Assembly: GCA_047630275.1 (NCBI GenBank)
Contig: JBLHVN010000002.1
Location: 372,001-436,000 of the forward strand
From: GCA-2720865 sp047630275
Lineage (GTDB): Bacteria; Bdellovibrionota; Bacteriovoracia; Bacteriovoracales; Bacteriovoracaceae
Length of the DNA: 64,000 bases
Direction: 5' to 3'
The position numbers were made by a program, and so were the translations under genes. This document shows, piece after piece, positions 6,664-15,260 of the stretch; position 1 is the stretch's first letter, and each line of letters begins with the position of its first letter. The notes under the pieces were generated by a model. That model worked only from the letters and a program-made list of their open reading frames with translations. It was not told where the DNA came from and searched no databases.

Positions 6664-9600
6664 AGTGAATCTCCTTTAACTAACTGAGGTTGCATATGTT
6701 TAATAAATAATCCGTATAAACTTGGAAGTACAATAAGAGTAAGTGCCGTAGCAGAAAGAATCCCCCCAACAACAACCGTAGCAAGTGGTTTTTGAACTTC
6801 AGCTCCAAGACCTGTTGAATACATCATTGGAAGAAATCCAAAAATATCGGTAAGAGCTGTCATGAGAACGGGTCTTAATCTTGTCATCGCTCCTTCTCGA
6901 ACAACTTCCTCAGGAGTTTTACCATCTTTAATAAGTCTATTAAAGTAAGTGACGAGTACGACCCCATTCAAAATACTAATCCCACAAAGAGCAATAAATC
7001 CAACACCTGCTGAAATACTAAATGGCATTCCCATTATATTAAGAGAAACGACACCACCAATTAGAGCCATAGGCGCACAAGCAAAAATGAGAACAACTTG
7101 AGCAAAGTTCTTGAAGGCTGCATAAAGCATCGCTAAAATTACAAGTAATGCCATTGGAACTAAAATACCAAGCCTTTCTTTTGCACTTTGTAGGTTCTTA
7201 AAACTTCCTCCCCATTCGATATAGTATCCTTCAGGTAGCTTGACTTTTTCATCAACAAGCTTTTTTGCTTTATTAACAAAGCTTTCAATATCTCTAACTT
7301 CTGGATTAATTAATACCGCGATTCTTCTCTGAGAGTTTTCTCTACTTACCGCTGAGAAGGTTTCCACAAAGTCAATATTGGCGACTTGTTCAATAGGTAC
7401 GTTATAGCCTTCTGATATCCCTACAGGCAGCTTACGAACTGTCATAACGTCTTTTCGCTCGCTTTCTGAAAGTCTAGTTACAATTGGATATTTTCTAACC
7501 CCATCGTAAACATGGCCAACCTCACGCCCCCCAATGGCTGTACTAATCGCATCTAAGACTGGTCTAGCTGTTACACCAAGCTGAGCCAATTCTTCCATTT
7601 TAGGAGTGTATTGAAGCAGTGGTGATTTACCTTTAGATTCAGACTCTACTTCTCCTGCTCCTTCAATTCCTCCGACTATTTCTGCAACTTCTTTCGAGTA
7701 AGCAATAATTTTGTCTAAGTCATCTCCAAATATTTTAGCTGAAACATCCGCTCTGGTTCCTTCTAACAACTCATTAAACCTCAACTCTACGGGCTGAGAA
7801 AGCATCATTACCTGCCCAGGAACATGCAAATCCAATTTTTCCTTTATGGCCATCATGAGATCTTTTTTCGTTTGTATATTACTTTCTTTGGGCCACTCAT
7901 CAAATTTCTTTAGCATCACGTATGAATCTGAGATGTTTACCCCCATAGGGTCAGTTGCAACTTCAGCTGCACCTGTTCGTGCAAATACATTCTTAACTTG
8001 TGGAAACTCGGCTACTATCTTTTCAGAAATACTCTGAAGTTTAACCGAATTTTCCATACTAATATTAGCTGGCCTAATAAATTGTAAAGCAAAGTCCCCT
8101 TCATCTAACTGAGGAATAAACTCCGCCCCCAATCTAGAGAACAAAAATACTCCAGCCACAATTGAGGCTATTCCTATTCCTAAAACTAGCTTTTTTACTT
8201 GAAGTGCCCTTTCTAGAGTTGGCCGAAATGCTTTTTCTGCGATGTTCATTAGAAATGGCTTTTTATCTTTAGTTTTCCCACTTAAAAACGTCGCAGCCAG
8301 TGCAGGTACTACCGTGAACGAAAGAAGTAAGGCTGAGCCTAGAGCCATGATAAATGTTGTGGCCATTGGACCAAACATTTTTCCTTCAACACCAGTTAAC
8401 GCGAATAATGGCACGAAAACGACGATAACTATCAATTCACCAAAACCAGCTGCTGAACGAATTTCGATAGCAGAGTCTATAACAACTTGTTTAACCTCAT
8501 CTCTTGTAAGTTCGCGTCCAGCTTTTTGACCACTAATTTGGAGCCTATGCACACAGTTCTCAATTACAATAACCGCACCATCAACAATGATACCAAAGTC
8601 TAGGGCTCCAAGACTCATAAGGTTTCCTGATACATTTTGCCACTTCATTAAGATAAAAGTCATAAGTAATGAAATAGGAATAGTTAGAGAAGTAATAATG
8701 GCCGCTCTAAAGTTACCTACTAAAAGTAGTAAAAATAGAATAACGAGTCCGGCTCCCATAAGTAGGTTGTGTTCAACTGTTCCAAGAGTTGCGTCTACCA
8801 TATCTGAACGATCATATAAGACATTTAGTTTTACCCAGGGTGGTAAGTCTTTTTTAATATAATCTAACTTCGCTGAAACTCTCTGCGCTACTGCTCTAGA
8901 GTTTTCTCCCAAAAGCATAAATGCTGTTCCTATTATCGACTCTTCTCCATTAACCGTAGCAGCACCTGTTCTAATTTCTTTATCGAATTTAACTTCAGCA
9001 ATATCACTAATTTTGATAACTTGGTATGATGAGTTCTTTTTTACGACAACAGACTTTATATCTTTAATGTTTTGAAGTAACCCAACACCACGAACTAGCA
9101 GCTGTTCACCTGTTTGTTGGATATATCCACCTCCAACATTTAAGTTAGTTTTTTCAATTGCATTTTCAATATCATCGAAATGTAGACCGTATTTCGTCAT
9201 TTTTTTAATATTGGGTTGAATAAAAAACTGCTTCTCATACCCACCAATAGTATTAACCTCAGTTACACCTTTAACTGTTAGAAGCCTCGGTTTGATAAAC
9301 CAATCCTGAAGCGAGCGAAGGTCCATCAATTGAATAAGTCTTTTCTCTGGATCAGTCTCTACAACTTTTGCCTCAATTGAGTAATGAAATATTTCTCCTA
9401 ACCCTGTACTTATTGGTCCCATCTCAGGGACAACACCATCTGGGAGTTCTATGTTTTGCAGTTTCTCTGAGGCAAGCTGTCTCGCCTTAAAAATATCCAT
9501 GTCCTCATTAAAAATAACTGTAACCTGAGAAATCCCATATCTCGAGATCGACCTAATCGTCTCAACTCCAGGAATACCATTCATTGAGTACTCGATAGGA

Positions 9601-9800
9601 AAGGTAACCATTCTTTCGACTTCTTCAGGAACTAACCCTTTAACTTGTGTATTAATCTGGACCTGAGTATTTGTGATGTCAGGAACAGCATCTATAGACA
9701 ATTCCTGAAAAGATTTAGCCCCAAAAATTATAAGTAGAATGGTCGCCATAAAAACGAACATTCTATTATGTACCGAGAACTCAATAACTTTATTTATCAT
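6660..9800 (-). CDS. czcA: Heavy-metal RND efflux pump, CzcA type
   Basis: A 1046-residue inner-membrane HME-RND proton/metal antiporter that moves divalent cations through a trimeric complex to the outside. The RND layout is clear: TM1 (about 12-30), two large periplasmic loops (about 31-340 and 565-870) and two blocks of six TM helices. In TM4 the sequence DFGIIVDGAVIVIEN (D401, D407, E414) matches the signature of the Zn/Co/Cd/Ni (CzcA/CnrA) subgroup, not the Cu/Ag (CusA) subgroup. Full length, with no frame damage. It lies 15 bases after the His-rich protein gene and overlaps the YHS-like lipoprotein gene. No ordinary adaptor gene accompanies it. Confidence 0.93.
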   Translation of the reverse strand: MINKVIEFSVHNRMFVFMATILLIIFGAKSFQELSIDAVPDITNTQVQINTQVKGLVPEEVERMVTFPIEYSMNGIPGVETIRSISRYGISQVTVIFNEDMDIFKARQLASEKLQNIELPDGVVPEMGPISTGLGEIFHYSIEAKVVETDPEKRLIQLMDLRSLQDWFIKPRLLTVKGVTEVNTIGGYEKQFFIQPNIKKMTKYGLHFDDIENAIEKTNLNVGGGYIQQTGEQLLVRGVGLLQNIKDIKSVVVKKNSSYQVIKISDIAEVKFDKEIRTGAATVNGEESIIGTAFMLLGENSRAVAQRVSAKLDYIKKDLPPWVKLNVLYDRSDMVDATLGTVEHNLLMGAGLVILFLLLLVGNFRAAIITSLTIPISLLMTFILMKWQNVSGNLMSLGALDFGIIVDGAVIVIENCVHRLQISGQKAGRELTRDEVKQVVIDSAIEIRSAAGFGELIVIVVFVPLFALTGVEGKMFGPMATTFIMALGSALLLSFTVVPALAATFLSGKTKDKKPFLMNIAEKAFRPTLERALQVKKLVLGIGIASIVAGVFLFSRLGAEFIPQLDEGDFALQFIRPANISMENSVKLQSISEKIVAEFPQVKNVFARTGAAEVATDPMGVNISDSYVMLKKFDEWPKESNIQTKKDLMMAIKEKLDLHVPGQVMMLSQPVELRFNELLEGTRADVSAKIFGDDLDKIIAYSKEVAEIVGGIEGAGEVESESKGKSPLLQYTPKMEELAQLGVTARPVLDAISTAIGGREVGHVYDGVRKYPIVTRLSESERKDVMTVRKLPVGISEGYNVPIEQVANIDFVETFSAVSRENSQRRIAVLINPEVRDIESFVNKAKKLVDEKVKLPEGYYIEWGGSFKNLQSAKERLGILVPMALLVILAMLYAAFKNFAQVVLIFACAPMALIGGVVSLNIMGMPFSISAGVGFIALCGISILNGVVLVTYFNRLIKDGKTPEEVVREGAMTRLRPVLMTALTDIFGFLPMMYSTGLGAEVQKPLATVVVGGILSATALTLIVLPSLYGLFIKHMQPQLVKGDSL

Positions 9801-9815
9801 TTTTAAAACCTATTT

Positions 9816-10385
9816 TTAGTGTGAATGCCCGTATTCTGACTTATCTGTACTGTAGACATCTGTAACCCTTAAGAGTCCAACACCGTTAACTACAATCTGA
9901 TCTCCAAAGTCGACACCTTTTACCTCAACCATATATCCGTTAGTTTCTTCCTTTAAAATCTTTGCTGAAAGGAACTTAAAGTATCCTCCTCTAAACCGGT
10001 AAACACCTTTTTTATCCTTTGAAGCAACAAGAGTCTTTTTATCGATTTTAAAACTAGAACCATCTACGGTTTTAAGCTTAAGTTCTAAAGTCTTGATAGC
10101 CTCTTTAGAAAGTTTAAATCCCTTCACCTCATCGACTTCTACGATTGCCTTACCTTTTCCGATAGCTTTTCCGCCGCCATGATCGTGTCCATCATCACCA
10201 TCTTTATGATCGTCAATATTCTCATGGTCGCTATGTTCCTTACCATGATCATGCCCATCATTTTTCCCATGCTTACCGTGCTCTTCTTTTTCTTTATGAT
10301 CTCCATGATTGTGCCCATCCTCTGCAAAGGCTGAGCTGAGCCCTAAGAAACCAATAGTTAATAGAAATAAACTAATTTTTTTCAT
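9816..10385 (-). CDS. His-rich mini adaptor (C-terminal domain of an RND periplasmic adaptor)
   Basis: A 189-residue protein with a signal peptide (about 1-21), then about 50 residues dominated by H, D, E and K with repeated GHDHG-type units. From about residue 80 on it resembles the C-terminal end of CzcB/CusB membrane-fusion proteins: KGVYRFRGGYFKF and GDQIVVNGVGLLRVTD, which is the membrane-proximal domain ending. The hairpin, lipoyl and most of the beta-barrel domains of a normal adaptor (about 350-400 residues) are absent. It ends GHSH. It sits exactly where czcB would be, directly before czcA. It may bind Zn and dock on the pump. Both roles are inference. Confidence 0.75.
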   Translation of the reverse strand: MKKISLFLLTIGFLGLSSAFAEDGHNHGDHKEKEEHGKHGKNDGHDHGKEHSDHENIDDHKDGDDGHDHGGGKAIGKGKAIVEVDEVKGFKLSKEAIKTLELKLKTVDGSSFKIDKKTLVASKDKKGVYRFRGGYFKFLSAKILKEETNGYMVEVKGVDFGDQIVVNGVGLLRVTDVYSTDKSEYGHSH

Positions 10386-10394
10386 AATATCCTC

Positions 10395-12035
10395 TTAATT
10401 GTTAAAAATTTCGCAGTTAGTATTTGAGAAAGTACTTGAGTCATAAAGAGACTTAAGGTTTCCAATTATCTTCTTCTTTAGTTCATGATATTTTACAAAT
10501 GTAAGTGGACAAGTATTAAACTTTCCAGTTAAGCATTCTTCTTGGATATCGAGAAACTCATTCTCATTCAAAAAAACCTTTTCACAAAATTTAGCTTCCA
10601 TATTATTTCGAGATAAGTATTTTTTAAGTCTCCTACGATCACTTTTCTTTTTTACTAATTCAGTAAAGTAGGTTGCAGCAGTCGCCAATGAGTCAGAATA
10701 AGATTTAAGATTTAAGGAAGTGACTTCTGCTTTATAATTCTTAAGCTTAGTTTGAATACCCTTCATAAAAATCGCAGCATCTTTAGCTTTAACATCCACG
10801 ACATCTTCTAAATTGTTTGGATCATTTGCGTAGTCACCTGAAAAAGTCATTCTCTTTAATTTTTCTACTAAATCCGAGTATCTGAATTCATAAGAAAGGA
10901 GTAATACCTTAGAAGCATAGAGATTATCTAGAATCTCAGTCATCTCTAAAGCATCGATTTCTCCACCGATTGAGATATGGTCAACCATGGCCTGATAGTT
11001 TGCCTCAGCAAGAGCAATCCTTTGTTTTGTAATATCAAAATTCTCAATCAAAGAATTATGCTCATTAACTAGAGCGTTAACCTGTCTCTTCAGAGTTTCA
11101 ACAGTGGCCTTTAGTTGAATCTTTAAAATACGTCCTTCAGATTTACTAATTCTTAAGCTTGGGCCTAGACCAAACCCAAGACCATCCTGAATAGGGATAT
11201 TATCAAAAGCTCCATTCTCAGCTGAATAAGTAGATGAACCTAGGATATTAAAAAAGATTTCACCTTTAACTTTTCCCAGAGCATTAAACATATGTTCAAA
11301 TTGTTTAGCCTCAGGTGAAGCCTCTATTACTTTAAAAACAATCTTAGAAAACTCAATTTTCTCTGCTTCCCCTAATTTGGGAAGAACGGGAGGAACAATT
11401 TTAATATCCAGTTCGTTTCCAATGCCCGTAAGGTATTGAAGTTCTTTAGACTCATTAAATGTTAAATTCTTTAAGTTACGAGTGTCTTCAACAAGTGCAA
11501 GGTGCCTATCCTTAATCAAATTGTAAGCGAATATGTTTCCCTCTCCAAAAATATTACGAGATTCGGCAATATCCATTAGCCCTTTATATTGAGTAGATTT
11601 AGAGGCAATTAATTCTTGAAGTTTTATATCTCTATAAACACTTGTGAATAACAATTTAGCAGTATTCACTTCGTTGGCCCAAAGTGCTCTGTATTGTTCT
11701 TGTTGTGACTTATAAAGATGCTTTGCTTGTCCGACCTTAAACCAATTAGCTGGTACAAGAAATGGAGCTACATCTTGAATAATATCTCCAATTGCTAGAG
11801 GGTCGATAATCAGTGCAGGTATCTTTAGTAGGTTCCAAATATTTAGTTTTGGAAGGAGTCCAGCACGCGAGAACTTAATTTTCTCTTTTCTTTGATAAAC
11901 TCTTTCAGCATTTTCAAGAACCATAAAGTTGTCTTTTGAGACTTTACTTGCAACATCCTCAATTCTTAAAGGAACAGTTTCCGCAATAGAAACTAAAGAA
12001 CAAGAAAGCGCAAATATAATTAATATTGCTTTCAT
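10395..12035 (-). CDS. TolC-like outer-membrane efflux protein, divergent
   Basis: A 546-residue secreted protein (signal peptide ending near SIAET). Long amphipathic helices surround a segment containing GLGFGLGPSLRISKSEGR, which resembles the GPSLS-P beta-barrel strand of TolC family members. The helical repeats (about 110-205 and 305-410) fit two OEP repeats. The first beta region is replaced by a hydrophobic stretch LLKIPALIIDPLAIGDIIQD, and a C-terminal extension of about 140 residues contains four cysteines. It lies in the efflux operon, 9 bases before the mini adaptor. It is a second OMF-like protein beside CzcC, so it may have been adapted as an adaptor-like channel part. Confidence 0.7.
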   Translation of the reverse strand: MKAILIIFALSCSLVSIAETVPLRIEDVASKVSKDNFMVLENAERVYQRKEKIKFSRAGLLPKLNIWNLLKIPALIIDPLAIGDIIQDVAPFLVPANWFKVGQAKHLYKSQQEQYRALWANEVNTAKLLFTSVYRDIKLQELIASKSTQYKGLMDIAESRNIFGEGNIFAYNLIKDRHLALVEDTRNLKNLTFNESKELQYLTGIGNELDIKIVPPVLPKLGEAEKIEFSKIVFKVIEASPEAKQFEHMFNALGKVKGEIFFNILGSSTYSAENGAFDNIPIQDGLGFGLGPSLRISKSEGRILKIQLKATVETLKRQVNALVNEHNSLIENFDITKQRIALAEANYQAMVDHISIGGEIDALEMTEILDNLYASKVLLLSYEFRYSDLVEKLKRMTFSGDYANDPNNLEDVVDVKAKDAAIFMKGIQTKLKNYKAEVTSLNLKSYSDSLATAATYFTELVKKKSDRRRLKKYLSRNNMEAKFCEKVFLNENEFLDIQEECLTGKFNTCPLTFVKYHELKKKIIGNLKSLYDSSTFSNTNCEIFNN

Positions 12036-12036
12036 A

Positions 12037-12672
12037 TTATTTCCTTTCCAGTACTAGGTTATAAACTTTAGCGTTAGAGCGAAGTTTTCCTTTGAGAGCT
12101 TGAACGTACTTAATCTTTCCAGTTTTGATGAGATTAGCGACGTTTTGTCCTTCAGAACTCATTTCTTCTTCACTATCTAAATCGTCAGCTAAAAAGAATT
12201 TATATGTATTCTTCTCACAGTTTTCCGTAATAAGATCAATCAAGCCTCTTTCAACATTTGGCTTGATTCCTTCGATTACACAACTTACACCCGATAGTTG
12301 AGTATCAGGATTCCACTGCACAACATGAACATTAATACCTAAATTTTGTAATTCATATTCCAGTTCAGGAAGTGTTCTTGTTCTATTAACCGTATATCCT
12401 GGAATTGTAGGGCTAATCACAAGTCGAACTTTGAAGTTTGAATTTCTAAGCAAGAAGCTTCCTTCAAATTCTCCCTCTATTGCATCAATAAAGGCACGTC
12501 TACTCTCTAGATCCGCAGATAGTTTTGCTGCCCACATTTCTTGGTTTTCATTTTGTGCTCTAATTTCTTCACTCGTTTGAATTAGAGTTTGCTCTTTTAA
12601 CCCTTCTTCCCCATCGCTACAACTCGTAACAAAAAGAACTACTAACATTAAAAATAATATATTCCTTTTCAT
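12037..12672 (-). CDS. Hypothetical lipoprotein of the efflux operon
   Basis: A 211-residue protein with lipobox VTSC (Cys18) and an acidic linker (SDGEEG). The mature part contains two further cysteines (VSCVIEG and ENCEKN) that could pair, and an alternating pattern typical of a small mixed alpha/beta periplasmic domain. No family is recognised. One base separates its stop from the next start, and 18 bases separate it from czcC, so it belongs to the operon. A role as an assembly or accessory subunit is only a guess from position. Confidence 0.65.
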   Translation of the reverse strand: MKRNILFLMLVVLFVTSCSDGEEGLKEQTLIQTSEEIRAQNENQEMWAAKLSADLESRRAFIDAIEGEFEGSFLLRNSNFKVRLVISPTIPGYTVNRTRTLPELEYELQNLGINVHVVQWNPDTQLSGVSCVIEGIKPNVERGLIDLITENCEKNTYKFFLADDLDSEEEMSSEGQNVANLIKTGKIKYVQALKGKLRSNAKVYNLVLERK

Positions 12673-12690
12673 AGTTTACTCCCCTAAGAC

Positions 12691-13911
12691 TTAAAGTCTT
12701 TTGTTTGCGATATTCCCATTCATTTTATATATATTCCAAAGTGCCTCAAGTGCACCAATCTCAAACTCAAATCGAGTCGACGAAAATTCAATTAATTGCC
12801 TATGAGATTCAATAACTAAAGATGTAGAGATAATTCCTCTTCTAAAGAGTGCCTCTATTCGCTGATGTTTTTCTTCCAATTCTTTTTTATTAGCTGTTGT
12901 TAATAGTGATTTTTTATATCTCTGATAAGTCCCCAACCATGATTCAAGATCAAGATGGCTTTCATTTTTTATATTTCTTAAATTTGAAGATGCTACGATA
13001 ATTTCTTTACTCGCTTGTGCTCGACCTCCGCCATTTACGTTAAATATTGGTAAATCAAATGTGACGGCTAAACCAATAGTTTTCGTATTGCTTACATTCA
13101 GTTTTTCGTATTCAAAAGTCGGCCCTATCTTTAAGTCAGGATAACTATTAGCCTTTTCCATCTCATATTTTGCTTTGGCCAATTCTAAAGCAGAGTTAGC
13201 CGCCTTTATTTTTGAGTAAGTGTTTATACCTTTTTTCGACTCAAAATTCTCAGACAGATTAACTTGACTTGGTAAGGCGTTCCTTGGAAGAATACAGTTT
13301 GTTCCTGTAAAAAATGTTAAGTGTTTACTTAACTTTACTTTCTCAGAATCAAGCTGAGACATCTTAAGTTTATAATCATTAGTTACTAACTCTAATGTTT
13401 CCCGTTCAACTCTTTGCTCAGGTGATATCGACTTTCTTCCTTTAAGAGTTCTAAGTATCTTATTAAAAGCATTCAGTGATTCTTCATATAATGGTATTAA
13501 TTCATATATTTGTCTTAACCGGTACAGCTTTAGTACACTATCGATAATTGTATTTTCATTATCGAACTCAGCAACAGCCATCCCCGTTTTTAAATTTGCT
13601 TTAGCAACATCTACTCTGGAACTCTTTTTTCCACCTAATTCAAATGTATGTTTTAAGGTTACGGCAGTAGTATAAACATTTCCTTCGATTGAGTCGCCTA
13701 CGGTACTTTCAGCATCGACCTCAGGATTGAGCGTTTGATCAGCTTGTTCTATAGATTTCTCAAGAACCTCACCTCTAGCCTTATTCATCAATATGCTTGG
13801 ATGACCTTTCTTAATGAGGTCTAAAATATCGTTTGGATTTGTTATATTGCAACTTGCGTAGGCACTGCTGCTAACAAAATAAACGGTAATAATCAAAAAG
13901 ATACTCTTCAT
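12691..13911 (-). CDS. czcC: CzcC-type outer-membrane channel (TolC family)
   Basis: A 406-residue protein with signal peptide (about 1-19) and two OEP repeats. The barrel motif TTAVTLKHTFELGGKKSSRV (about 80-99) and its second copy TIGLAVTFDLPIFNVNGGGR (about 278-297) are the typical signatures of heavy-metal OMFs, with long coiled-coil helices after each. It forms the trimeric outer-membrane exit duct for the RND pump. First gene of the core efflux operon, with a start at 13911 and a small inverted repeat 38 bp upstream. Confidence 0.85.
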   Translation of the reverse strand: MKSIFLIITVYFVSSSAYASCNITNPNDILDLIKKGHPSILMNKARGEVLEKSIEQADQTLNPEVDAESTVGDSIEGNVYTTAVTLKHTFELGGKKSSRVDVAKANLKTGMAVAEFDNENTIIDSVLKLYRLRQIYELIPLYEESLNAFNKILRTLKGRKSISPEQRVERETLELVTNDYKLKMSQLDSEKVKLSKHLTFFTGTNCILPRNALPSQVNLSENFESKKGINTYSKIKAANSALELAKAKYEMEKANSYPDLKIGPTFEYEKLNVSNTKTIGLAVTFDLPIFNVNGGGRAQASKEIIVASSNLRNIKNESHLDLESWLGTYQRYKKSLLTTANKKELEEKHQRIEALFRRGIISTSLVIESHRQLIEFSSTRFEFEIGALEALWNIYKMNGNIANKRL

Positions 13912-13948
13912 AGTATTTCCTTTCCCAAGGCAAAAGTTAGTTCAATTA

Positions 13949-13965
13949 ACGTCTATTAAAGACGT
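13949..13965. promoter_or_regulatory. Inverted repeat upstream of czcC
   Basis: ACGTCT-ATTAA-AGACGT lies 38 bp upstream of the czcC start. The size and place suit an operator for a metal-responsive repressor or a short leader hairpin. No regulator gene is visible in the efflux region to match it with. Confidence 0.4.
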
Positions 13966-14011
13966 AGAAATGTTCTTAAAACAGTAAATGCTTTAAGCTT
14001 TTAAATTTGAA

Positions 14012-14368
14012 TTATGAGTGGGTGGGTGGCCGTAGGGCCGGGTCGATGTCTAGATTTTGATACTTGTTAAAATAATACCAAAGCAATTTCGAAGATTTTC
14101 TAATTGATGTGCTTATCTTAACTATAGTTGAATCAAGTGCAGCATTATGAATTCCGCTGCAATGATGTGCGCAATGTCCTTCTTTATCATTACAATGATT
14201 ATCTTCACAGTCGTCTTCACTGCTATTTAAGCTCATATTTGAATCCACCTGTTCAGATACTGATTCAATATGATCTGAGTCATACGAATAGTGTTGGGAT
14301 TCAGCTTCAGTGAAAACACCAAAAGTGATTACAGCAAGAATGAATATAGTTAAAAAGTTTTTCGTCAT
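14012..14368 (-). CDS. Small secreted Cys/His-rich protein A
   Basis: From the ATG at 14368 this gives a 118-residue protein with a signal peptide (TKNFLTIFILAVITFGVFTE). The open frame extends 34 codons further up to a TTG, but that part would precede the signal peptide, so the inner start is preferred. The mature centre has DDCEDNHCNDKEGHCAHHC followed by GIHNAAL, and the C-terminus ends RPPTHS. The same architecture is found in the protein at 14785-15141. Cys and His density suggests periplasmic Zn/Co/Ni binding or sensing beside the efflux operon. No named family is claimed. Confidence 0.7.
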   Translation of the reverse strand: MTKNFLTIFILAVITFGVFTEAESQHYSYDSDHIESVSEQVDSNMSLNSSEDDCEDNHCNDKEGHCAHHCSGIHNAALDSTIVKISTSIRKSSKLLWYYFNKYQNLDIDPALRPPTHS

Positions 14369-14511
14369 ATGTGTAACGCTATTTATCAATTCTATTACTT
14401 TATCGTCAAGTACTTTGAAGAAGAATATATAAACTCCTGTTTTTGCATACTTTTTTTGTAATCTTTTCAAATATACTAAACAATCTAATATCTAAGTTTT
14501 TACGTCATGAC

Positions 14512-14700
14512 TTATCTATCGTATCTTTCAAACCGGCTGATCTTACTTCTAAGAAGGTCGGCTGAACCCAACATATCTTTTTTCTCTTTTTCAATATCAG
14601 ACATTTTTGAATTGATCTCATTTCTTTGCGTACTCGCACAAGAAACGAAAAGAGTAGAAAAAAGGATTAGAACTGCTAATGATTTTATAGATTTATACAT
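14512..14700 (-). CDS. Small lipoprotein
   Basis: A 62-residue protein with a clear lipobox (FVSC, Cys21) and a short charged helical mature part (KMSDIEKEKKDMLG). Start ATG at 14700 is supported by GGAGAA seven bases upstream. It lies between the two Cys/His-rich paralogues. The mature 42 residues look like a single helix, perhaps a coiled-coil spacer. No family is recognised. Confidence 0.65.
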   Translation of the reverse strand: MYKSIKSLAVLILFSTLFVSCASTQRNEINSKMSDIEKEKKDMLGSADLLRSKISRFERYDR

Positions 14701-14784
14701 AATGATTCTCCAATTTAGTTTTTTAGATTTAGCTCTCCTTAATGAAGAGAGTATTAGTTAGTGAAATAGGCTAAAAGTTCTAAA

Positions 14785-15141
14785 TTAGGAGTGTAGAGGA
14801 GGTTTTGTTGAAGGCTCAAGGAAGGGAATTTGGTAATGGTTACCGAGGTACCACTGAAGCTTGGTGTTTAGTAAATATAAAGGACTGATCACTAAATCTT
14901 GATTCGTTAAAGATGCATTATGGGAACCTATACAGTGATGTGAACAATGAGAGCTACTTCTATGGCAACCATTATCCTCACATTCATTACTGTCAGAACT
15001 AAGACTAAACGAAGAAGCGATTGTGGTCATTTGCGCTGTGTATTCTCCACTGTCACTTATAAATGTCGATTTAGCCTCAGTAGCAAAGCTTATCCTTGCT
15101 ACTAGTGTTAATACAACGAATATAGATAATATTGCTCTCAA
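14785..15141 (-). CDS. Small secreted Cys/His-rich protein B
   Basis: A 118-residue protein (TTG start at 15141) with signal peptide ending near ISFAT. Its centre, NECEDNGCHRSSSHCSHHC followed by GSHNASL, and its end KPPLHS parallel protein A at 14012-14368, including LQWYLGNHYQ against LLWYYFNKYQ. The two are clearly related by duplication. Six cysteines and several histidines in a short stretch imply metal binding in the periplasm. It is the first gene in this direction, with a possible sigma-70-like promoter (TTGACA at 15215-15210) upstream. It could act as periplasmic metal buffer or sensor. Confidence 0.7.
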   Translation of the reverse strand: MRAILSIFVVLTLVARISFATEAKSTFISDSGEYTAQMTTIASSFSLSSDSNECEDNGCHRSSSHCSHHCIGSHNASLTNQDLVISPLYLLNTKLQWYLGNHYQIPFLEPSTKPPLHS

Positions 15142-15209
15142 TTTATGTTCCAGTGATTGAATCTATTAATTGAGTTTTACAGGATTTTTAATTTAAATTG
15201 TCAGGTTTC

Positions 15210-15215
15210 TGTCAA
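15210..15215 (-). promoter_or_regulatory. Possible -35 element (TTGACA)
   Basis: Read leftward, TTGACA at 15215-15210 is followed 17 bp later by ATTAAA, a weak -10, about 70 bp upstream of Cys/His-rich protein B. It is the only consensus-like promoter I see for this end of the efflux locus. Confidence 0.35.
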
Positions 15216-15260
15216 ATTTCAAAAAAATGGAATAATTTCTACAAACCTTCAATATCTTTA

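Noticed and set aside
10139..10327. A 62-codon second frame within the His-rich gene
   Set aside because: It is an out-of-frame reading of the CAT/GAT-rich repeats encoding the His-rich segment; the overlapping frame has the signal peptide and adaptor-like end.
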